Part shown: piece after piece, positions 4,512-7,199 of the stretch
Layout of the letters: the number at the start of each line of letters is the position of its first letter
Numbering within the stretch: position 1 is the first letter of the stretch
Origin: Chloroflexota bacterium
GTDB lineage: Bacteria > Chloroflexota > Ktedonobacteria > Ktedonobacterales > Ktedonobacteraceae
Assembly: GCA_005881495.1 (NCBI GenBank)
Contig: VBHI01000292.1
Coordinates: 1-7,199, forward strand
Length of the DNA stretch: 7,199 nucleotides
Reading direction: 5' to 3'
Position numbers and translations under genes: made by a program
Notes under the pieces: model-generated
What the model was told of the DNA's origin: nothing
The model's input: the letters and a program-made list of their open reading frames with translations, nothing else
The model's database searches: none

Positions 4512-7199
4512 TCGCCTGCCTGGTGGTATCTCGTTGCGCAACTCGTGGGTTCTGGAAGCGTACTGTGATCGGCCTCGATCGTGCCGGCTTCTTGCGGTGG
4601 CTCGATCTCAAAGGTCAGATCATCGGTGACCGGTGCAGCAATGGCCGAGAGATCCAGTTCGTAATTGCCGAAGCGCTTAATATGTCGGGTCAGGTAGGGT
4701 GAGAGCGCCGCCAGCTCATCAATGGTTGGAATGCAGCCTTCCTTTGCTAGCGCGTTCAAGGCTGCACTGATTTCAATCGTGTTGTCGAGCATAAGACAGT
4801 TGGCAATCACGCCTGTGTACTTGATCTGCTTCTCCTGCTCCTCATACACGTTGTCAGCGATCACCCCTCGCAGAGCAAAGGTGATCCAATCCTCGAAGTT
4901 GTGGTATTCTTCCACTTTGTTGGTGCTACAGTGAATCACTTCGCGCAACTTGACATCCGAAATGAAGGTGAGGAGAAAGATCGTGCGCTCCACACTCCCC
5001 AGCGCGTGAAACGCCTGGTAGAGACGGTTTTTGTGGCTGTAGGTGGTGAGCTTGCGCAAGAGCATGGAGGGCAGCACTTTGCCTTCCTGGATCGAGATGA
5101 CCACCCGCAACAGATCCTGCCAATGGGTTTGGATCAGCTCCCACTCGACCACGTTGTCCCCGAAGAGTGAATCGATATGCTCGTAATGCGTGTCTCGGGA
5201 AGGGCGATAGAACTTGAGATCCTTCCAGTTGCGGATTCTGGGCATGAGCTTGATGCCCAGCAGGTAGGCTAGCCCGTAAACGGGCAGGTTCTGGCCCTGG
5301 GTATCGGCGTGAACGGTCGTGGGTTGGATCGTCGAGCGGTTGCGAATCAGACCATCCAGGATGTAAATGGCTTCCCACACGCCACACGCAATGAAATGGC
5401 TGAAGAGCAGGATGTACGTATCGCTCACATGATGGTAGGCGATGCCCTCGTAGCTGCCGTAGCGAATATGTCGCTCCACCAGCAGGTTCTCTTCTGCCAG
5501 CTCATATTGCGTCCCGTCTGCTGCCACGCGTTTCTCATCGCCCCAGTAGCGCGGCAGCGTGAAGTGGTGAAAGCGATTGGCAATATCGCGAATGGCTGCT
5601 TCCAGCTTTTCCGCCGTGAAATGGCGGCGGTTAAGATGGGCAATCTGATCGGCGTTGAGAGCACCTCTCAGATGACGAGCCATCTGGTGCGGGCCTAAAT
5701 GGGTGCCATAGGCAAAGATGGTGAGTAACTGCCTGACTTTCGCATCGGCGGTTTTAGGTTCGTTGCCGGAAAGGGGACCAAAGTGGCGCGTAAAGTCGGT
5801 CACGTGATCGATACGCGCCAGCACGTCCAGTAAATGCCGCTCTGGAATCTTTTCGCGTAGCGACTCCTCCAGTTGCGCGAGACCTTGCGGTGCCACTTTG
5901 GCCTGGAGCCGCTTGAGGGACGGTTCCCCCTTCTCGTTGATGATCAGTTCGCGATTCTCTGGTCGGGTGCGATCCACGTTGGCCGCCACCTCGGTCAGTC
6001 GCGTGCGAAGGTGCTCAACAAATCCGTCGGCTGTCATGGGCAAATCGAGTCGCTGACAATACTGCGCCACTTTGGGTGCGCACTCCTCCCATGAGAGGAG
6101 CTGCTCGCGGTAATCGGCAAACTGTTCCGAGCCGACAACGCACAGATCACCCGCCTTGAGTTCGGCGGCTACGTAGGAGAAGACGCAGGTTTCCAGGTGC
6201 TGGCGAATAAACCAACTCTTGCTCTTGCGCCGCACCATCACCGTGCGGAGCCACTTCTTGCTGGCAAAAGAGAGATCGATGGTGGCTTCCAGGTACTTCT
6301 TGGGATCCTGTTCATGGGCGATGATGAAGTTCATCGCATCGATGAGGGCCTGATCTGAGGTGGTGGATTGGAACTCGAGGGTTTTGATGACTCGGAAGAG
6401 CGCCTTGCGGTGCGAGGTATAGAAGCGCCAGACGAATGGCTGATAGCGGTCGCCCTGGTGGGCGCTGACCTGTTCACACTGCTCTAAAAGATGCGCTGCT
6501 CCTCCTTCCCGTTCGAGGACCGCGCGGATCTGCTGGTCAGCAGAAGCGGGGTCCTGCGTCTCGGTCGTTACCTGCAAGACATCGGAGAGGACTTCGACTA
6601 GATGTTCGGAGGTCGCGCGTTCTCCCTCCCGCAGCCGCTCCAGCTCTTCCTTGGCCCGGCTGGTGAGCTTACTCATGCGCTTCGTGAACATCTGAAGAAT
6701 CTCATCACGGGTCGACACCTGGGCCTGAGCAATGAGACAGACCAGCAGTGCGAGGCGTTTGGAGACAGCAAAGTCCCAGAGGTTGGTGGCATGCAGGGAG
6801 TGCGCTTCCTCTGCCAGGTGCTTCACTTTCGCGTACCGCAGGCCTTCCACCAGGGGTTGCATGTTGCCCAGAGACTGCAGCCAGGTGAGACGGCTGAGCC
6901 ATTCATCGAGGTGGGTCAGCGTCGCGCTTTTGGGGGCCTCCTTGATGCGGTTGAACGCAGTGAAGCTTTCTGTGCCTTCTCGCGCAATGAGTCGCAAGAG
7001 GGTCTGCTGCTCTGCTTCGGCGAGCCGATCAGCCACCCGCTGGTAGATGCCCCTTTTCACCAGGTTACGGATGCGCCTAGCCATGCGCTCCAAGGTGCTG
7101 AAGCCTGGCAGCTCGCAGTGCTCTTTCACCAGGATTTCAATCGCCGCGCTGATGAGATCCGCCGGGTTCTCCATCACCTGAGCCGCCTGGTGCATAGCC
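4472..7199 (-). CDS. tnpA: Tn3-family transposase TnpA, N-terminus beyond the right edge, C-terminus replaced by IS sequence
   Basis: TnpA of the Tn3 family binds the transposon's inverted repeats and catalyses replicative transposition to a cointegrate. The frame is open through the right edge. The first ATG in the window (7195-7193) is not the true start, because the sequence after it already resembles the part of the family about 120 residues in. Counting from that Met, the DDE residues are D560 in VAADGTQYEL, D631 in TVHADTQGQNLPVYGLAYLLG and E762 in NKVEEYHNF. The spacings of 71 and 131 are close to those I remember for Tn4430 TnpA. Other family motifs are RYGSYEGIAYHHVSDTY, PRIRNWKDLKFYRP and a late LSPYLTRHIKRFGNYELDL. 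Residues 883-907 are encoded by the IS, beginning exactly at its outer base; the natural end was probably near residue 850-880. No resolvase gene or res site is in view. The catalytic core looks intact, but whether the altered end tolerates activity is unknown. Confidence 0.93.
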   Translation of the reverse strand, partial: AMHQAAQVMENPADLISAAIEILVKEHCELPGFSTLERMARRIRNLVKRGIYQRVADRLAEAEQQTLLRLIAREGTESFTAFNRIKEAPKSATLTHLDEWLSRLTWLQSLGNMQPLVEGLRYAKVKHLAEEAHSLHATNLWDFAVSKRLALLVCLIAQAQVSTRDEILQMFTKRMSKLTSRAKEELERLREGERATSEHLVEVLSDVLQVTTETQDPASADQQIRAVLEREGGAAHLLEQCEQVSAHQGDRYQPFVWRFYTSHRKALFRVIKTLEFQSTTSDQALIDAMNFIIAHEQDPKKYLEATIDLSFASKKWLRTVMVRRKSKSWFIRQHLETCVFSYVAAELKAGDLCVVGSEQFADYREQLLSWEECAPKVAQYCQRLDLPMTADGFVEHLRTRLTEVAANVDRTRPENRELIINEKGEPSLKRLQAKVAPQGLAQLEESLREKIPERHLLDVLARIDHVTDFTRHFGPLSGNEPKTADAKVRQLLTIFAYGTHLGPHQMARHLRGALNADQIAHLNRRHFTAEKLEAAIRDIANRFHHFTLPRYWGDEKRVAADGTQYELAEENLLVERHIRYGSYEGIAYHHVSDTYILLFSHFIACGVWEAIYILDGLIRNRSTIQPTTVHADTQGQNLPVYGLAYLLGIKLMPRIRNWKDLKFYRPSRDTHYEHIDSLFGDNVVEWELIQTHWQDLLRVVISIQEGKVLPSMLLRKLTTYSHKNRLYQAFHALGSVERTIFLLTFISDVKLREVIHCSTNKVEEYHNFEDWITFALRGVIADNVYEEQEKQIKYTGVIANCLMLDNTIEISAALNALAKEGCIPTIDELAALSPYLTRHIKRFGNYELDLSAIAAPVTDDLTFEIEPPQEAGTIEADHSTLPEPTSCATRYHQAGEMRKKGDKRGEAL
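4512..4549 (-). repeat. Right terminal inverted repeat of the IS
   Basis: This is the mirror copy of the left repeat, reading inward on the minus strand from 4549. The palindrome GTTGCGCAAC is at 4533-4542. The repeat lies inside the open reading frame of the neighbouring Tn3-family transposase: codon 883 (counting from the ATG at 7195) begins exactly at 4549, so the repeat is translated as the start of that protein's extra tail. Confidence 0.85.

Larger units (their letters stand above)
2042..4549 (-). mobile_element. Insertion sequence, about 2.5 kb, IS4-like, decayed
   Basis: The element is bounded by inverted repeats 2042-2079 and 4512-4549, whose outermost 28 bases match 27/28. Outside these points similarity stops abruptly, while inside it fades gradually (7/10 over the next ten bases). 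That pattern marks 2042 and 4549 as the outer ends. The left end also coincides with the break in the TPR-CHAT gene. The only gene inside is a DDE transposase on the minus strand, starting 153 bases from the right end and stopping about 290 bases from the left end. No target-site duplication is seen: the left flank ends in GCCCAT and the right flank begins TTCTGG. The transposase is frameshifted and nonsense-mutated, so this copy is probably not autonomous. I do not recognise a named IS; the IS4-superfamily assignment rests on the Y-2-R-3-E signature. Confidence 0.8.

Noticed and set aside
4926..5698. Other-frame open frames within tnpA
   Set aside because: The 907-codon minus-strand frame has family-specific motifs along its length; these are compositional shadows.

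Overview
The window looks like an insertion-rich accessory region of a bacterial chromosome or large plasmid. Three coding units lie on the minus strand: a Tn3-family transposase gene at the right, a decayed insertion sequence (IS) in the middle, and a TPR-CHAT protease-like gene at the left. Two of them meet at the exact edges of the IS. Moderate GC, large TPR proteins and abundant transposases would fit an environmental Chloroflexota of the Ktedonobacter type. That is a guess from protein style, since there is no taxonomic marker such as an rRNA.

Left (1-2041, minus): one unbroken frame of 680 codons runs off the left edge. It encodes about four TPR repeats, a helical linker and most of a CHAT (caspase-HetF-associated-with-TPRs) peptidase domain. 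The conserved His is visible in an ATHG motif; the Cys half of the dyad should lie beyond the edge. The gene has lost its 5' part: the frame begins in the middle of a TPR, exactly where the IS inverted repeat ends.

Middle (2042-4549): a 2,508-bp IS bounded by inverted repeats that match 27/28 at the outer bases and about 34/38 overall. It carries one DDE transposase gene of IS4-like type (Y-2-R-3-E signature) on the minus strand. That gene is broken by a -1 shift near 4019-4027 and an in-frame TGA at 3153-3155, and probably by two compensating shifts near 2780-2850. An 18-bp minisatellite inside it encodes a repeated AEPAAV peptide whose unit-to-unit changes are all synonymous.

Right (4472-7199, minus): the 3' nine-tenths or so of a Tn3-family tnpA, open at the right edge, with DDE residues at recognisable spacing. 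Its frame runs through the right inverted repeat, so its last 25 residues are encoded by IS DNA.

The IS has no visible target-site duplication, its two flanks belong to unrelated genes, and no separate Tn3 terminal repeat is seen beyond tnpA. The simplest reading is that this is a rearrangement scar, made by IS-IS recombination or an adjacent deletion, joining a Tn3-type transposon to a TPR-CHAT locus. No RNA genes, CRISPR array, convincing promoters or terminators were seen. I found no clear evidence of a new multi-gene system; the most interesting content is the truncated TPR-CHAT effector-like gene and the structure of the IS.
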